Notes: generated by a model from the letters alone, not told the origin. 59,785 bases of DNA from Yoonia sp. (GCF_017854565.1 NZ_JAFMHJ010000019.1:1-59785); one strand, 5' to 3'. Shown: positions 8,559 to 18,297, numbered from the stretch's first letter. Translations and numbers: made by a program.

Positions 8559-8639
8559 CAGACACCGGGGGGCAATGCCGTGCTTGGAACGCCCCTTCGC
8601 TTGACGTGATGATGCGCAGGCCGCCAACTCAGGCGGCAT

Positions 8640-10886
8640 ATGACAGACAGGACCCCGACCTTGGCCATTCAGCCTAGCAAACAAACCGGCACTATCGTGG
8701 CCTTCCGGGCCGACCGGCTGGGCGCGCGTCTGATTGCGATGGTCAACACGCTGCGCCTTGCTGCGCATCTGGATGTGCCGGGCAAGATGTATTGGACGAT
8801 CACCGGGGGCATTGGTGTCGAACTAAACGACATCAACGAATTATTTGATTCAGCTTTCACCGACAAGCTATTGGTCACAAAGGAAGAATGGGTCAAGTTC
8901 CGGCAGAAATCGACCAGCATCGCCGATCTGAACAACCGCAGCACCGACCAGATGCGCAAACTGCTCCAAAGCGGGCGCGACATCCGTGTCGAAACCGCAT
9001 TTGGCATGATATGCCTGACCGACGAAGACCCCGCCGATGTCGCGCGCCAGTGCCGCGACATCTTCCTCGGGCTGCCCTTTGCGGCCCCGTTGATGCCCTT
9101 GCTGTCTGCGGTACGCCAAGACCTCGAACAGGCCGTCGCCTATCATATCCGGCGCGGCGATCTGGTGTCAAACGTGCAAGCCATGAACAAAAGCTGGCCA
9201 CATAAATTTGTGCCAGAGGCCTACTACCACGCCCACATGGCCCAGGAAATCGCGCAGAACCGCACCGTCATCGTCTTTTCCGACGAGGCCGAGACGATCG
9301 CCACCGCCAAGGCAAAATTTCCCGGCCTCAAGACAGTTGATGACTACGCCAACACCGCCGGGCTGACCCAATCGGCGCGCGATTTCTTTGAGCTGTATGC
9401 CATGTCCGCCTGCGCCAAAATCATCGCCCCCGAGGCGTCTGCCTTTTCGACCACTGCCGCCGATCTTGGCGGTGCCGCCCGCGCGGATGTCAAAGCCGAT
9501 ATGCCCGACGCCCGGCGGGCCGCATGTTCCGAAGCGCTCTATCGGCAACTGCGCGATGATCCCGATGCACTTGGCGCCACCGGCATCGTCGGGCAAACGC
9601 TGCCACATGCCTACGGATACCTGCTCGAACAGGGCCGCACAGACGACGCACTTGCGCTTTACGACGGGTTCACCGCCCGCAACATGCCGATTTCGTTCCT
9701 CTATTCCCAGCAGATCGAATTGCTGCTGGCCAGCGAACGCTACGATGACATTCTGACATTCGCCGAAGGTCTCGAACGCCGCCCGATGCACAACAAACGC
9801 GACCGTGATCGTTGTTTGGTCGCTGTGATGGTCGCCCAGTCCAAGCGCGGTCAGCATGATGCCTGCCGCCGCACCATGCTGCAGGCCTTTGCCCAGTCAC
9901 CGCAAGCCGGAGAACTGAAAAAGACCGTGCCGCGCCTGTTGCTGAACGGCGGGTTGGACGCCCATAATTTCATGCCCTACTCGGCGGATGTGGTCTTTGG
10001 CTTTGGCAAGCGGCTGGGCTTGCCCGGCGCGGACCGCCCCGAAGGCGTGATCTATGCCGCGCTCACCCCCGCCGGTGCCGACCGCACCCTTCCACAAGGC
10101 CGCAATGGCACGATCGAACCGATCTGGTGGGATTTCTCGCCATTTCTGAACGGCAATCCGGTGTCATTGTCCGAACGCAAGGGCCTGATGGGCGAAGTCG
10201 CCTCCGCACTCAAGGCGCGCGGCCCGAAGAACCTGTCGCCTGACGAGGCCAGCACCCTGGCCATGATCACCGCCCATCAAGGTCAGGCAAAACGCGGCAT
10301 GGACATGTTGCAGGCCATCGGCCCCAGCGGGATCGACAACGCCATGGTGCAGCACCGCAGCAGCTATATCTGCCAGATGCTGCGCGACTGGAAAGGTGCC
10401 GCACAACACGTCCGCGCCGCGGTGCAAATATCCGACGCGCCCGGACATCTGGCATGGGCTGGTGTTGCGCTGTTGCGCGAACGTGCGGCCGCCGCCGAAA
10501 CCCGCGACCTGCTCACCACCGCGATTGCCGCGCCGCTGCCATTCTTTGCGGTCCCGCTCGCCCTTGGCCAGCTTGAGAGGCGCGAGAAGAATTTTGATGC
10601 GGCCCTTGCGGCGCTCGATCATGCGTTCTTGTGTTTTCCAAACGCGACCGAGGTCCAGATGGAGCAAGCCGAACTGCATATGGAAATGGGCAACACCACC
10701 GAAAGCAAGAAAATCTTTCACCAGATCTGGCAGGATGACCGCTTGCGCCTGAAATCCTATCGGCAGTTCGCCCGGCTGTTGATCCAGGATGGCGAACTGG
10801 CAACCGCCCGCGCGGTGATCGACGAAGCATTGCTGCAAAAGCCCGACAGGCCGGATTTGCTGGCGCTGCGCAAGCAGGCTCAGTAA
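8640..10886 (+). CDS. Fucosyltransferase-like protein with C-terminal TPR region
   Basis: 748 residues. The N-terminal ~300 residues have the fingerprints of GT-B fucosyltransferases (GT11/GT23-type): YHIRRGD at residues 168-174, which in that family binds GDP-fucose, VIVFSDEAE near 215, and a C-terminal block FFELYAMSACAKIIAPEASAFSTTAADLGG resembling the LMSxCxxxIxxNSSFSWWxA motif. Residues from about 300 to the end are helical, with repeat-like pairs (for example LAMITAHQGQAKRGMDML and AQLEREKNFDAALAALDHAFLCFP-type units), best read as TPR or TPR-like repeats. No signal peptide or membrane helix is seen. Acceptor and pathway are unknown and no polysaccharide genes adjoin. The start at 8640 has only a weak ribosome site (AGGCGG). 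Confidence 0.65.
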   Translation: MTDRTPTLAIQPSKQTGTIVAFRADRLGARLIAMVNTLRLAAHLDVPGKMYWTITGGIGVELNDINELFDSAFTDKLLVTKEEWVKFRQKSTSIADLNNRSTDQMRKLLQSGRDIRVETAFGMICLTDEDPADVARQCRDIFLGLPFAAPLMPLLSAVRQDLEQAVAYHIRRGDLVSNVQAMNKSWPHKFVPEAYYHAHMAQEIAQNRTVIVFSDEAETIATAKAKFPGLKTVDDYANTAGLTQSARDFFELYAMSACAKIIAPEASAFSTTAADLGGAARADVKADMPDARRAACSEALYRQLRDDPDALGATGIVGQTLPHAYGYLLEQGRTDDALALYDGFTARNMPISFLYSQQIELLLASERYDDILTFAEGLERRPMHNKRDRDRCLVAVMVAQSKRGQHDACRRTMLQAFAQSPQAGELKKTVPRLLLNGGLDAHNFMPYSADVVFGFGKRLGLPGADRPEGVIYAALTPAGADRTLPQGRNGTIEPIWWDFSPFLNGNPVSLSERKGLMGEVASALKARGPKNLSPDEASTLAMITAHQGQAKRGMDMLQAIGPSGIDNAMVQHRSSYICQMLRDWKGAAQHVRAAVQISDAPGHLAWAGVALLRERAAAAETRDLLTTAIAAPLPFFAVPLALGQLERREKNFDAALAALDHAFLCFPNATEVQMEQAELHMEMGNTTESKKIFHQIWQDDRLRLKSYRQFARLLIQDGELATARAVIDEALLQKPDRPDLLALRKQAQ

Positions 10887-10957
10887 AGCGATTGCCGCCA
10901 TGCAAACGTACGTACGCCGTATTTACAAGGTTTGTACGGGATATTTATTGCCGTGAC

Positions 10958-11644
10958 TTAGCCCAATGCATACCCGGCGCCACGCACGGTGCGCAACGGA
11001 TCACTGCCGCCATGTTGGGTCAGTATCTTGCGCAGGCGCCCCACATGGACATCGACCGTGCGCGTGTCAACATAGATATCGCGCCCCCAAACCCGGTCCA
11101 ACAGCATATCGCGTGACCAGACCCGGCCCGGCTTTTCCATGAACGTCGTCAGCAACCGAAACTCTGTCGGGCCAAGTTTCAAAGGGTTTTCGGCGCGCGT
11201 GACCCGGTGCGTTTCGGAATCAAGCACGATGTCATCATAGGTCAGAACCTGCCCAACCGTCGCTGGCCGCACCCGGCGCAATTGGGTGCGGACACGCGCC
11301 ATCAGCTCGGACACCGAATAGGGTTTGACCACATAATCATCAGCCCCGGTTTCAAGACCGCGCACCATATCAACCTCTTCTGAACGGGCCGATAACATAA
11401 TGATCGGAATCCCACGCGTCTCCGGTCGCATCTTAATCCGCCGACACACCTCAATCCCCGATAAATGCGGCATCATCCAATCCAGAACAATCACATCCGG
11501 TGTGTCTTCATCGACGCAGAGCAGTCCCTCTTCGCCGTTTTCCGCGCGGGTCACCCGAAAGCCTTCTGCCTCAAGATTATAGGCCAAAACCTCGCGTTGG
11601 GCCGCCTCATCCTCGACAATCAGAACATGTGGTTGTTGTGCCAT
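10958..11644 (-). CDS. phoB: Phosphate regulon response regulator PhoB
   Basis: 228 residues. A CheY-like receiver domain fills about residues 5-120, with the phospho-acceptor aspartate in VIVLDWMMP and the conserved lysine in DDYVVKPYS. An OmpR/PhoB winged-helix DNA-binding domain follows, ending in VDVHVGRLRKIL and RTVRGAGYALG. In this regulon PhoR phosphorylates PhoB under phosphate limitation and PhoB binds Pho boxes. It is the last gene of the phoR-pstSCAB-phoU-phoB block, 4 bases after phoU. The 70 bases beyond its stop separate it from the convergent glycosyltransferase-like gene and hold no clear terminator. Confidence 0.95.
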   Translation of the reverse strand: MAQQPHVLIVEDEAAQREVLAYNLEAEGFRVTRAENGEEGLLCVDEDTPDVIVLDWMMPHLSGIEVCRRIKMRPETRGIPIIMLSARSEEVDMVRGLETGADDYVVKPYSVSELMARVRTQLRRVRPATVGQVLTYDDIVLDSETHRVTRAENPLKLGPTEFRLLTTFMEKPGRVWSRDMLLDRVWGRDIYVDTRTVDVHVGRLRKILTQHGGSDPLRTVRGAGYALG

Positions 11645-11648
11645 TTGC

Positions 11649-12356
11649 CTAACTCGGGTCCGTCACATACGCGGTTTTGTCGCCTTTTGGCCGCGCCTCT
11701 TCCGGCATCTCTCCGGTCACCAGATAGATCACCTGTTCGGCCATATTGGTTGTCAGATCACCCATGCGTTCAATGTTCTTGGCCATGAAATGCAAATGCA
11801 TACAGGATGTGATATTGCGCGGGTCCTCCATCATGAAGGTTAAAAATTCGCGGAACAGCGCATTGTACATCTGATCCACTTCATGATCGCGCTGCCGGAC
11901 GTCTTCGGCAAGCGCGGCATCGCCACGGATATACGCATCAAGCGTGTCTTTCAGCATCGCCTCTACCTCGCGGGCCATCCGCCGCAATGCAGCATCGGCA
12001 CCGCTGACGGGGCTCATTGCGACCAGAACGCTTGTCCGCTTGGCGATATTTTTCGCGTAATCGCCGATCCTTTCCAACGACGCAGCCAAACGTAGCACTG
12101 TAAGAAGGGACCGTAAGTCTTTGGAAACAGGGGCTCGCAACGCAATTGTCCGCGCGGCCTCTTCATTTATCTGCAACTCAAGCGCATCAATGGCCTTGTC
12201 CGCCCTGCGCACTTCATCGGCCAGTTCCACGTCGCGTTCCGCCAACGAATTCGCGGCTTTCAGAATGGCCTCTTCGACCAAGCCACCCATTTTCATGATC
12301 AGGGTCGAAATGGCCTCTAGATCGCGGTCATAGGCGGATGAAATATGTTCGTTCAT
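11649..12356 (-). CDS. phoU: Phosphate signalling protein PhoU
   Basis: 235 residues from MNEHISSAYDRDL. The start follows AAGGAGAG; a longer upstream frame exists but would run into the pstB end. Two PhoU repeats, each a three-helix bundle, are visible with the metal-binding signatures ERIGDYAKNIAKR (first half) and ERMGDLTTNMAEQV (second half). PhoU links the Pst transporter to PhoR and damps kinase signalling when phosphate is plentiful. It stands 10 bases downstream of pstB and 4 bases upstream of phoB. Confidence 0.95.
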   Translation of the reverse strand: MNEHISSAYDRDLEAISTLIMKMGGLVEEAILKAANSLAERDVELADEVRRADKAIDALELQINEEAARTIALRAPVSKDLRSLLTVLRLAASLERIGDYAKNIAKRTSVLVAMSPVSGADAALRRMAREVEAMLKDTLDAYIRGDAALAEDVRQRDHEVDQMYNALFREFLTFMMEDPRNITSCMHLHFMAKNIERMGDLTTNMAEQVIYLVTGEMPEEARPKGDKTAYVTDPS

Positions 12357-12366
12357 CGGTCTCTCC

Positions 12367-13167
12367 TTACCCGATTCGGCCGGAAATATAGCTTTCGGTC
12401 CGGGGGTCTTGTGGATTTGTGAAAATCTTGTCGGTGTCATCAAATTCGACCAGATTGCCCAAGTGGAAGAACGCCGTTTTCTGGCTGACCCGGGCCGCCT
12501 GCTGCATCGAATGTGTAACGATCACCACGGAATAACTTTGGCGTAATTCATCAATCAATTCCTCGACTTGCGCTGTAGCAATCGGATCAAGCGCGGAACA
12601 TGGCTCATCCATCAGCAGAATTTCAGGCGCTGTCGCGATGGCACGCGCGATACACAGTCGCTGCTGTTGCCCACCCGAAAGCCCGGTGCCGGGCGAATCG
12701 AGTCGGTCCTTGGCCTCGTTCCACAAAGCCGCCTTCCGCAGCGAGCTTTCGACAATTTCGTCCAACTCTGCCTTGTTGCGGGCAAGGCCGTGGATTTTCG
12801 GGCCATAGGCCACATTGTCATAGATAGACTTGGGGAACGGATTGGGCTTTTGAAACACCATGCCGACCTTTGCCCGCAACTGTACCGGATCTACCTTTGG
12901 GTCATAGATGTCTTCGCCATCGATCCTGATATCCCCTATGACCCGGCAGATATCAATCGTGTCGTTCATCCGGTTGATGCAGCGCAGAAATGTGGATTTG
13001 CCACAGCCGGACGGGCCGATGAATGCGGTGACTGTCTTGTCCTCGATTTCCACCGACACGTCCTTGATCGCATGCATGTCGCCATAATAGACGTTGACGT
13101 CGGTCGCCTTGATCTTGATATCTTGCAGGCCGTTCATCGCACGATCCATATGATACATATCTTCCAT
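12367..13167 (-). CDS. pstB: Phosphate ABC transporter ATP-binding protein PstB
   Basis: 266 residues, a single ABC ATPase domain. Walker A is GPSGCGKST, the Q-loop is [22 protein letters not shown] (the PNPFP segment is typical of PstB), the signature is LSGGQQQR, Walker B is [12 protein letters not shown], and the H-loop is [14 protein letters not shown]. It powers phosphate import through PstC/PstA in the inner membrane. Alternative starts within the first 13 residues ([13 protein letters not shown]) cannot be separated from sequence alone. Confidence 0.97.
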   Translation of the reverse strand: MEDMYHMDRAMNGLQDIKIKATDVNVYYGDMHAIKDVSVEIEDKTVTAFIGPSGCGKSTFLRCINRMNDTIDICRVIGDIRIDGEDIYDPKVDPVQLRAKVGMVFQKPNPFPKSIYDNVAYGPKIHGLARNKAELDEIVESSLRKAALWNEAKDRLDSPGTGLSGGQQQRLCIARAIATAPEILLMDEPCSALDPIATAQVEELIDELRQSYSVVIVTHSMQQAARVSQKTAFFHLGNLVEFDDTDKIFTNPQDPRTESYISGRIG

Positions 13168-13185
13168 TGATTGTGCCCTCCGTTC

Positions 13186-14535
13186 TTACCAGCGACGCTC
13201 AAAGCGGCGGCGTAAAATGATCGCTATGAAGTTCATCGTCATGAGGAACAAAAGCAGAATGATGATACCACCCCAAGCGCGTTCATAATAGGCAGGGTCG
13301 GCACGTTTGGCCCATTCATAAATCTGGGCCGGCATCGCAGAGTTGGGATCAAGGAAGCCTGACGCCACGCCATCGGGATAATTTGTGGCGATATAGCCGA
13401 CCATCCCGATCAGCAAAAGCGGCGCGGTTTCACCCAGCGCCTGCGCCAGACCGATGATGGTCCCGGTCAGAATTCCTGGCATCGCAAGCGGCAGAACATG
13501 GTGAAACACCGTCTGCATCTTTGATGCACCAACCCCAAGTGCAGCATCGCGGATAGAGGGCGGCACGGATTTGAGCGACGCACGGGTCGAGATCACGATG
13601 GTCGGCAGCGTCATCAATGTCAGTGTCAAACCACCGACAATCGGGGCCGACTGCGGCAAATGCGCAAACTGGATGAACACCGCCAGGCCAAGGATGCCGA
13701 AAACGATCGACGGCACAGCCGCAAGATTCGAAATATTCACTTCGATCAAGTCGGTAAACCTGTTCTGCTTGGCAAATTCTTCCAGATAGATACTGGCGGC
13801 GACACCAATGGGCAAGGCAAGAACCAGCACCACCAGCATCATGAAAAGCGAACCAAGCATCGCAACACCGATCCCAGCCTGCTCAGGGCGGCTTTCGGAT
13901 GCATCCAAACCGGTGATGAAATCCCAGTTGAATACACGTTCGACGGAGCCTTCGTCCACCATCAGATCGATCAGATCAAGGTGGGCGGCATCAAGGTTCT
14001 TGTCGCGCACCAGATCTTCGCGCGACACGCGGCCCTTGAGGTAACCATCCACCCGCGACGACGCAAGAAATCTGAATTCGACCGACTGGCCGATCAAGTC
14101 GGGGTTGGCAATGACGCGGTCGCGCACTATCGCGCCGACTGACGACGACAGAATCTTGTCAAGTTCGCCCTCTTCAACCGCGGTCTGCATATCGGCTGTC
14201 GCACGGATCAGCGCGTCCTTGATCAGCGGATTGTAGCCAAAGGTCGATACCTTCTTGATGTCATCGATATTGCGGTTGCCGTTCTTGTCGAGCCGCGCCT
14301 CGTCCAGTTCCACGTTCAGATTGACGAAGGTTTGCGTGAACGCAGGCGCGCCATTCTGCACAATTGCCCAAAGAAGGGCTAACAGAAAGAACACACCGAC
14401 CAGGACGGCGGCCAGACCATAAGCCTTGAACCGGCTTTCGGCGGCATTGCGTTTACGGGTTCTTTCATCGGCCTTCAAAAGCGATTTGCCCTTGGCGGGA
14501 CGACCGGCCATCGGTGTCGTGGTCGCATCGGTCAT
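13186..14535 (-). CDS. pstA: Phosphate ABC transporter permease PstA
   Basis: 449 residues, longer than enterobacterial PstA (~296) because of an N-terminal cytoplasmic extension, a first membrane helix near 35-60, and a long periplasmic stretch before the core permease. The core (about residues 225-440) has the usual helices and the EAA-type loop ALGVGASKMQTVFHHVLPLAMPGILTG that docks onto PstB. The long form is common in Alphaproteobacteria. Its ATG overlaps the stop of pstC by four bases (ATGA), implying coupled translation. Confidence 0.93.
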   Translation of the reverse strand: MTDATTTPMAGRPAKGKSLLKADERTRKRNAAESRFKAYGLAAVLVGVFFLLALLWAIVQNGAPAFTQTFVNLNVELDEARLDKNGNRNIDDIKKVSTFGYNPLIKDALIRATADMQTAVEEGELDKILSSSVGAIVRDRVIANPDLIGQSVEFRFLASSRVDGYLKGRVSREDLVRDKNLDAAHLDLIDLMVDEGSVERVFNWDFITGLDASESRPEQAGIGVAMLGSLFMMLVVLVLALPIGVAASIYLEEFAKQNRFTDLIEVNISNLAAVPSIVFGILGLAVFIQFAHLPQSAPIVGGLTLTLMTLPTIVISTRASLKSVPPSIRDAALGVGASKMQTVFHHVLPLAMPGILTGTIIGLAQALGETAPLLLIGMVGYIATNYPDGVASGFLDPNSAMPAQIYEWAKRADPAYYERAWGGIIILLLFLMTMNFIAIILRRRFERRW

Positions 14536-16013
14536 TCGTACTGCTCCCGGTATTTGCGAACGATGTAAAGTGCGGCGACATTCAGTCCCAGCGTTATGAC
14601 GAACAAGGTAATGCCCAAAGCAAAGGCAACCAGCGTTTCAGGGCTGTTGAATTCCCCATCTCCGGTCAACTGGGCGACGATCTTGGCGGTCACCGTGGTC
14701 ATCGCCTCGAATGGGTTCAATGATAGCGACGCCGCCGCCCCTGCCCCCAGCACGACGATCATCGTCTCACCAATCGCGCGTGACGCCGCAAGCAGGATCG
14801 CACCCACGATACCGGGTAGCGCGGCGGGCAGGATGACCTGTTTGACCGTCTCTGAATGGGTCGCGCCCAGACCAAGTGACCCATCACGCATAGTTTGTGG
14901 GACGGCATTGATAATGTCATCGGACAGTGACGACACAAACGGGATCAGCATAATCCCCATGACCAACCCCGCCGTCATCGCAGCGGTTCCGCCTGACATC
15001 CAGTTTACACCCAAAATGCCGTCGTTGCCAAAGACATCCAGCAGCAATGGACCGACAGTCAGCAGCGCAAACAGACCGTAGACGATCGTCGGGATGCCGG
15101 CCAGCACCTCTAGCATCGGTTTGGCGATGGAACGCACGGTATTGGACGCATATTCGGACAGATATATCGCCGCAAACAGCCCAATGGGCACAGCAACCGT
15201 CAGCGCAATGAAAGAAATGAACAAAGTGCCCCATATCAGCGGCAAGAAACCCAGATCAGACGCGCCGCCCCGACCGGAAAAGCTCGGCTCCCAGCGGGTA
15301 CCAAAGAAAAAGTCTGCGGTGGGAAAGCTATCAAAGAAGGCCAGCGTGTTGAAAATAAGAGACAAAATGATGCCTACAGTTGTCAGAACTGCGACAGAGG
15401 CCGAAGCAATCAGCAGCAGCATGACTGCGCGTTCGACATAATTGCGGGCGCGGAAATCCTTGTCGGTCATCCGGTAGGCGATGCTCAGGCCGATCACAGC
15501 GACTGCAATTACCACAATTGTTTTCAGTATGGCACCCAAGCGCGCATAATCGCGGTAGTCTTGTGCAAGACGCAGCGTGCGCGCGTCGACATCGGACCCC
15601 AAAGCAACTCCTACCGCACCAAGGCGTTCACGAATATCGTTGCTGTCGGCGCTTAGGTTGCTGGCTTCCCCGTCGGACATCACGCCTTGGGACACTGCAA
15701 GATCCAGCCCATCAGCGACCCGTCGCACGTCAGCAAGAACCAGCGACCGAGCACCGCGATCTTCGGCCGTAGCCGCAGGCAATTCAGCGCCAATAACGCG
15801 GTCGACGACAATAGGCTGCACAACCAGCCAAGCCGCCAACACGACAAGCGCGGGCACAGCTGCGGCCAGTGCGGCGTTTATGCCATAATAATTTGGTAAT
15901 GAATGCAGGGTCCGGCGATCACCACCACCCGATGCAAGCGCCCTCTGCTTGGTTCCGAAAAATCCTAGCACCGCCAGCACAAGAACAATCAGGAAAATGA
16001 ACGTAGAGGACAT
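14532..16013 (-). CDS. pstC: Phosphate ABC transporter permease PstC
   Basis: 493 residues. An N-terminal helix (about 3-18), a second at 50-75, a periplasmic loop of about 80 residues, then the permease core with the EAA loop SLGLGATHSETVKQVILPAALPGIVGAIL. It pairs with PstA to form the phosphate channel. As with PstA, the N-terminal half is extended relative to the E. coli protein, which is normal for alphaproteobacterial PstC. It is separated from pstS by about 97 bases that contain a hairpin. Confidence 0.94.
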   Translation of the reverse strand: MSSTFIFLIVLVLAVLGFFGTKQRALASGGGDRRTLHSLPNYYGINAALAAAVPALVVLAAWLVVQPIVVDRVIGAELPAATAEDRGARSLVLADVRRVADGLDLAVSQGVMSDGEASNLSADSNDIRERLGAVGVALGSDVDARTLRLAQDYRDYARLGAILKTIVVIAVAVIGLSIAYRMTDKDFRARNYVERAVMLLLIASASVAVLTTVGIILSLIFNTLAFFDSFPTADFFFGTRWEPSFSGRGGASDLGFLPLIWGTLFISFIALTVAVPIGLFAAIYLSEYASNTVRSIAKPMLEVLAGIPTIVYGLFALLTVGPLLLDVFGNDGILGVNWMSGGTAAMTAGLVMGIMLIPFVSSLSDDIINAVPQTMRDGSLGLGATHSETVKQVILPAALPGIVGAILLAASRAIGETMIVVLGAGAAASLSLNPFEAMTTVTAKIVAQLTGDGEFNSPETLVAFALGITLFVITLGLNVAALYIVRKYREQYE

Positions 16014-16039
16014 GGCCCGGCCTTTTCAAAACGTCTGGC

Positions 16040-16070
16040 GCGCCACGCAGTCATTCAGACGGCGTGGCGC
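16040..16070 (-). terminator. Hairpin between pstS and pstC
   Basis: GCGCCACGC at 16040-16048 and GCGTGGCGC at 16062-16070 form a perfect 9-pair stem with a 13-base loop. It lies behind pstS and before pstC on the transcribed strand. Such hairpins usually raise the level of the binding protein over the permeases by partial termination or by protecting the pstS mRNA end. Only a short TTTT follows a few bases on, so termination would be partial. Confidence 0.55.
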
Positions 16071-16110
16071 ATTTTTTTATGATGACCGCAAAGCCATCTT
16101 ATCAAAGAGA

Positions 16111-17139
16111 TTACAGGGTCTCTTCGTTCACGATAGCTTCTTGTGTCGCTGACAGCTCTGGATCGGAAACCAGACCATAGTTGCTCAGCGGGCCGTCGGG
16201 GCCAGCGATTTCATCAGAGACGAAGAATTCTGCGAATTCCTTCAGGCCGGGGATCACGCCGATGTGGGCCTTCTTGATGAAGAAGAACAGTGGACGCGAC
16301 ACTGGGTATACACCAGCCGCAATGGTTTCTGTATTTGGCGCAACACCACCGACTGTCGCAACTTTCAGCGAGTCAGTGTTGTTTTCGTAGAAGGCCAGAC
16401 CGAACACGCCGATACCGTTGGGGTTTGAGGCAATGCGGGCCAGCGTTTCGGTGTAGTCGCCATCAATGTCGACGGTGATCCCGTTGCCACGCACTTCGAT
16501 ACATGCATCTTCGGCGTCATCTTCGGACATGCCACCATCGATCATTGCCTGCATGGCACCGGTGGTTTCGCAACCCTGCATAAGAACCTTCTCTTCGAAC
16601 ACTTCACGTGTGCCGTGCTTGGTGCCGGGGATAAAGGCAAGGATGTCAACGGCAGGCAGATCGCCGTTGAAGTCAGCCCACTGTGTGTGCGGATTGTCGA
16701 CGATCGCACCATCTACAAGCACCTTCGCACCAAGTGCATTGAAGATGTCAGCGGCTTCGAATGCGGTGAATTCCGGGCCATCAATCTGGCTGGCAAAGAC
16801 GATCCCGTCATAACCGATGCGAACTTCAATGATATCTGTCACACCGTTTTCGGTGCAAAGCGCGAGGTCACTTTCGCGGATCGGGCGGGAAGAGTTCGCT
16901 ATATCAATGGTGTTTTCACCGACACCTTCGCAGAACCGCTTGAGACCGGCAGAAGAGCCGCCGGATTCAATGACGGGTGTAGGGAAATCAAAGTTTTCGC
17001 CAAAGGATTCGGCAACGATGGCTGCATAGGGCAGCACCGTGGAAGAGCCCGCGACTTGCACATTGTCACGTGCAAACACAGCGGTTGCGGAAAGGGCGGC
17101 AAAGACAGCAGTTGTAGCAGTCAGTTTCATGATCGACAT
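16111..17139 (-). CDS. pstS: Periplasmic phosphate-binding protein PstS
   Basis: 342 residues from MSIMKLTATTAVFAAL, preceded by TGGAG at good spacing; a longer frame to 17190 has no ribosome site and would bury the signal peptide. Signal peptide cleavage is likely after ATAVFA. The mature protein begins RDNVQVAGSSTVLPYA, the classic GSSTVxP phosphate-binding loop, with ESGGSSAGLKRFCEG further on. It captures phosphate for PstCAB. A Pho box lies about 80 bases upstream. Confidence 0.95.
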   Translation of the reverse strand: MSIMKLTATTAVFAALSATAVFARDNVQVAGSSTVLPYAAIVAESFGENFDFPTPVIESGGSSAGLKRFCEGVGENTIDIANSSRPIRESDLALCTENGVTDIIEVRIGYDGIVFASQIDGPEFTAFEAADIFNALGAKVLVDGAIVDNPHTQWADFNGDLPAVDILAFIPGTKHGTREVFEEKVLMQGCETTGAMQAMIDGGMSEDDAEDACIEVRGNGITVDIDGDYTETLARIASNPNGIGVFGLAFYENNTDSLKVATVGGVAPNTETIAAGVYPVSRPLFFFIKKAHIGVIPGLKEFAEFFVSDEIAGPDGPLSNYGLVSDPELSATQEAIVNEETL

Positions 17140-17202
17140 CAAAATACTCCAGTCAGTCAAACACAGGTTTCGCGCGAACCGCGTCACCATTGCGGCACTC
17201 CT

Positions 17203-17252
17203 ATGATAGCGACTCTAACCTTCTGTGACATTTCTGTAAAAGTTTTATGACA
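17203..17252 (-). promoter_or_regulatory. Pho box and -10 element before pstS
   Basis: Read on the minus strand from 17252, three 11-base units follow each other: TGTCATAAAAC, TTTTACAGAAA, TGTCACAGAAG (down to 17220). This matches the PhoB direct-repeat pattern (TGTCA at 11-base spacing) with at least two strong half-sites. A TATCAT hexamer at 17208-17203 lies 11 bases beyond and can serve as the -10, with the Pho box replacing the -35. It lies between the phoR stop and pstS, so it probably drives pstSCAB-phoU-phoB. Confidence 0.85.
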
Positions 17253-17253
17253 C

Positions 17254-18297
17254 TCACGACGTCGGCAAGAAAACCGATACGTTGGTCCCCTGCCCGACCT
17301 CGCTTTCGATCACGAACCGTCCGCGGTGCCGGTTAACGATATGCTTTACAATCGCCAGCCCAAGCCCGGTCCCCCCCACAGCCCGCGAGCGGTGACTATC
17401 GACGCGGTAAAACCGTTCGGTCAGGCGGGCAATGTGATGCGACGCGATCCCTTCGCCCCGATCCGCGACCGTAATTTGCACGCCTTCGCCCCGCAGCCGT
17501 TGATGGACCGTCCGTGTGGACAGCGTCACGCTGACCTCACCGCCTGCTGCGCCATATTTGATCCCGTTCTCAATCAGGTTGGTAAAGACCTGACTCAACT
17601 GGCCCTCATCGCCGGGTACGGTTTCTTCTGTCTGGGGCAAATGCAGCGCCACCTTCACCTGCGCGGCCTCAGCCTGCGGCCCCAACCCCTTGATCACCGA
17701 ACGCAGTGCGGCGCCCAGATGGACATTCTCCCGCGGCCGCACGCGCTCTTCCACTTCGACCCGGCTGAGCGACAACAAATCATCGACCAGCCGGGTCATC
17801 CGGCTCGCCTCATGCGCCATGATCGCCAGAAAGCGGTCGCGCGCCGCCGGGTCATTTCGCGCAGCACCACCCAATGTTTCGATAAAGCCCAGCAAAGCCG
17901 TCAGCGGCGTCCGCAACTCATGACTGACATTGGCGACAAAATCACGGCGCATCTGACCGACATCCTGCGCTGCCGTCTGGTCTTCGAAGGAAAGCACAAC
18001 ATCGGCCTCCGCGCGCGCCACGACGACACGATAAATCGTGTCCCGTGCGCCATCGCGGCTGGTATATGGCGCAATCACCGGCGTGGTGCTGCCGCGCGCC
18101 ACGGCAATCGCGTCCAGAACGGCGGGCTGACGCAATGCCGTAATATGGTGTTTGCCCAGCAAATCCCCGCCCAGAATGGCGGTCAGCGGCGGATTAATAG
18201 CCTTGATGCGATCATCGGGGCCGACGATCAGGACAGGCATTGGCAGGGCATGAATAACCGCGGTCAGCGCTAGGGGGGTCAAAATCGTGTTCCTCAT
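17254..18297 (-). CDS. phoR: Phosphate regulon sensor kinase PhoR
   Basis: 347 residues from MRNTILTPLALTAVIHALP; an in-frame upstream ATG at 18402 would add 35 residues with no family likeness. A PAS domain occupies about residues 15-110, the HisKA dimerisation domain has FVANVSHELRTPLTALLGFIE with the phospho-accepting His, and the HATPase domain shows the N box LIENGIKYG, DRGEGI and GTGLGLAIVKHIV. No strong membrane helix is seen at the N terminus, unlike E. coli PhoR; only a mildly hydrophobic stretch is present. It lies upstream of pstS on the same strand and outside the Pho-box-driven unit. Confidence 0.92.
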   Translation of the reverse strand: MRNTILTPLALTAVIHALPMPVLIVGPDDRIKAINPPLTAILGGDLLGKHHITALRQPAVLDAIAVARGSTTPVIAPYTSRDGARDTIYRVVVARAEADVVLSFEDQTAAQDVGQMRRDFVANVSHELRTPLTALLGFIETLGGAARNDPAARDRFLAIMAHEASRMTRLVDDLLSLSRVEVEERVRPRENVHLGAALRSVIKGLGPQAEAAQVKVALHLPQTEETVPGDEGQLSQVFTNLIENGIKYGAAGGEVSVTLSTRTVHQRLRGEGVQITVADRGEGIASHHIARLTERFYRVDSHRSRAVGGTGLGLAIVKHIVNRHRGRFVIESEVGQGTNVSVFLPTS

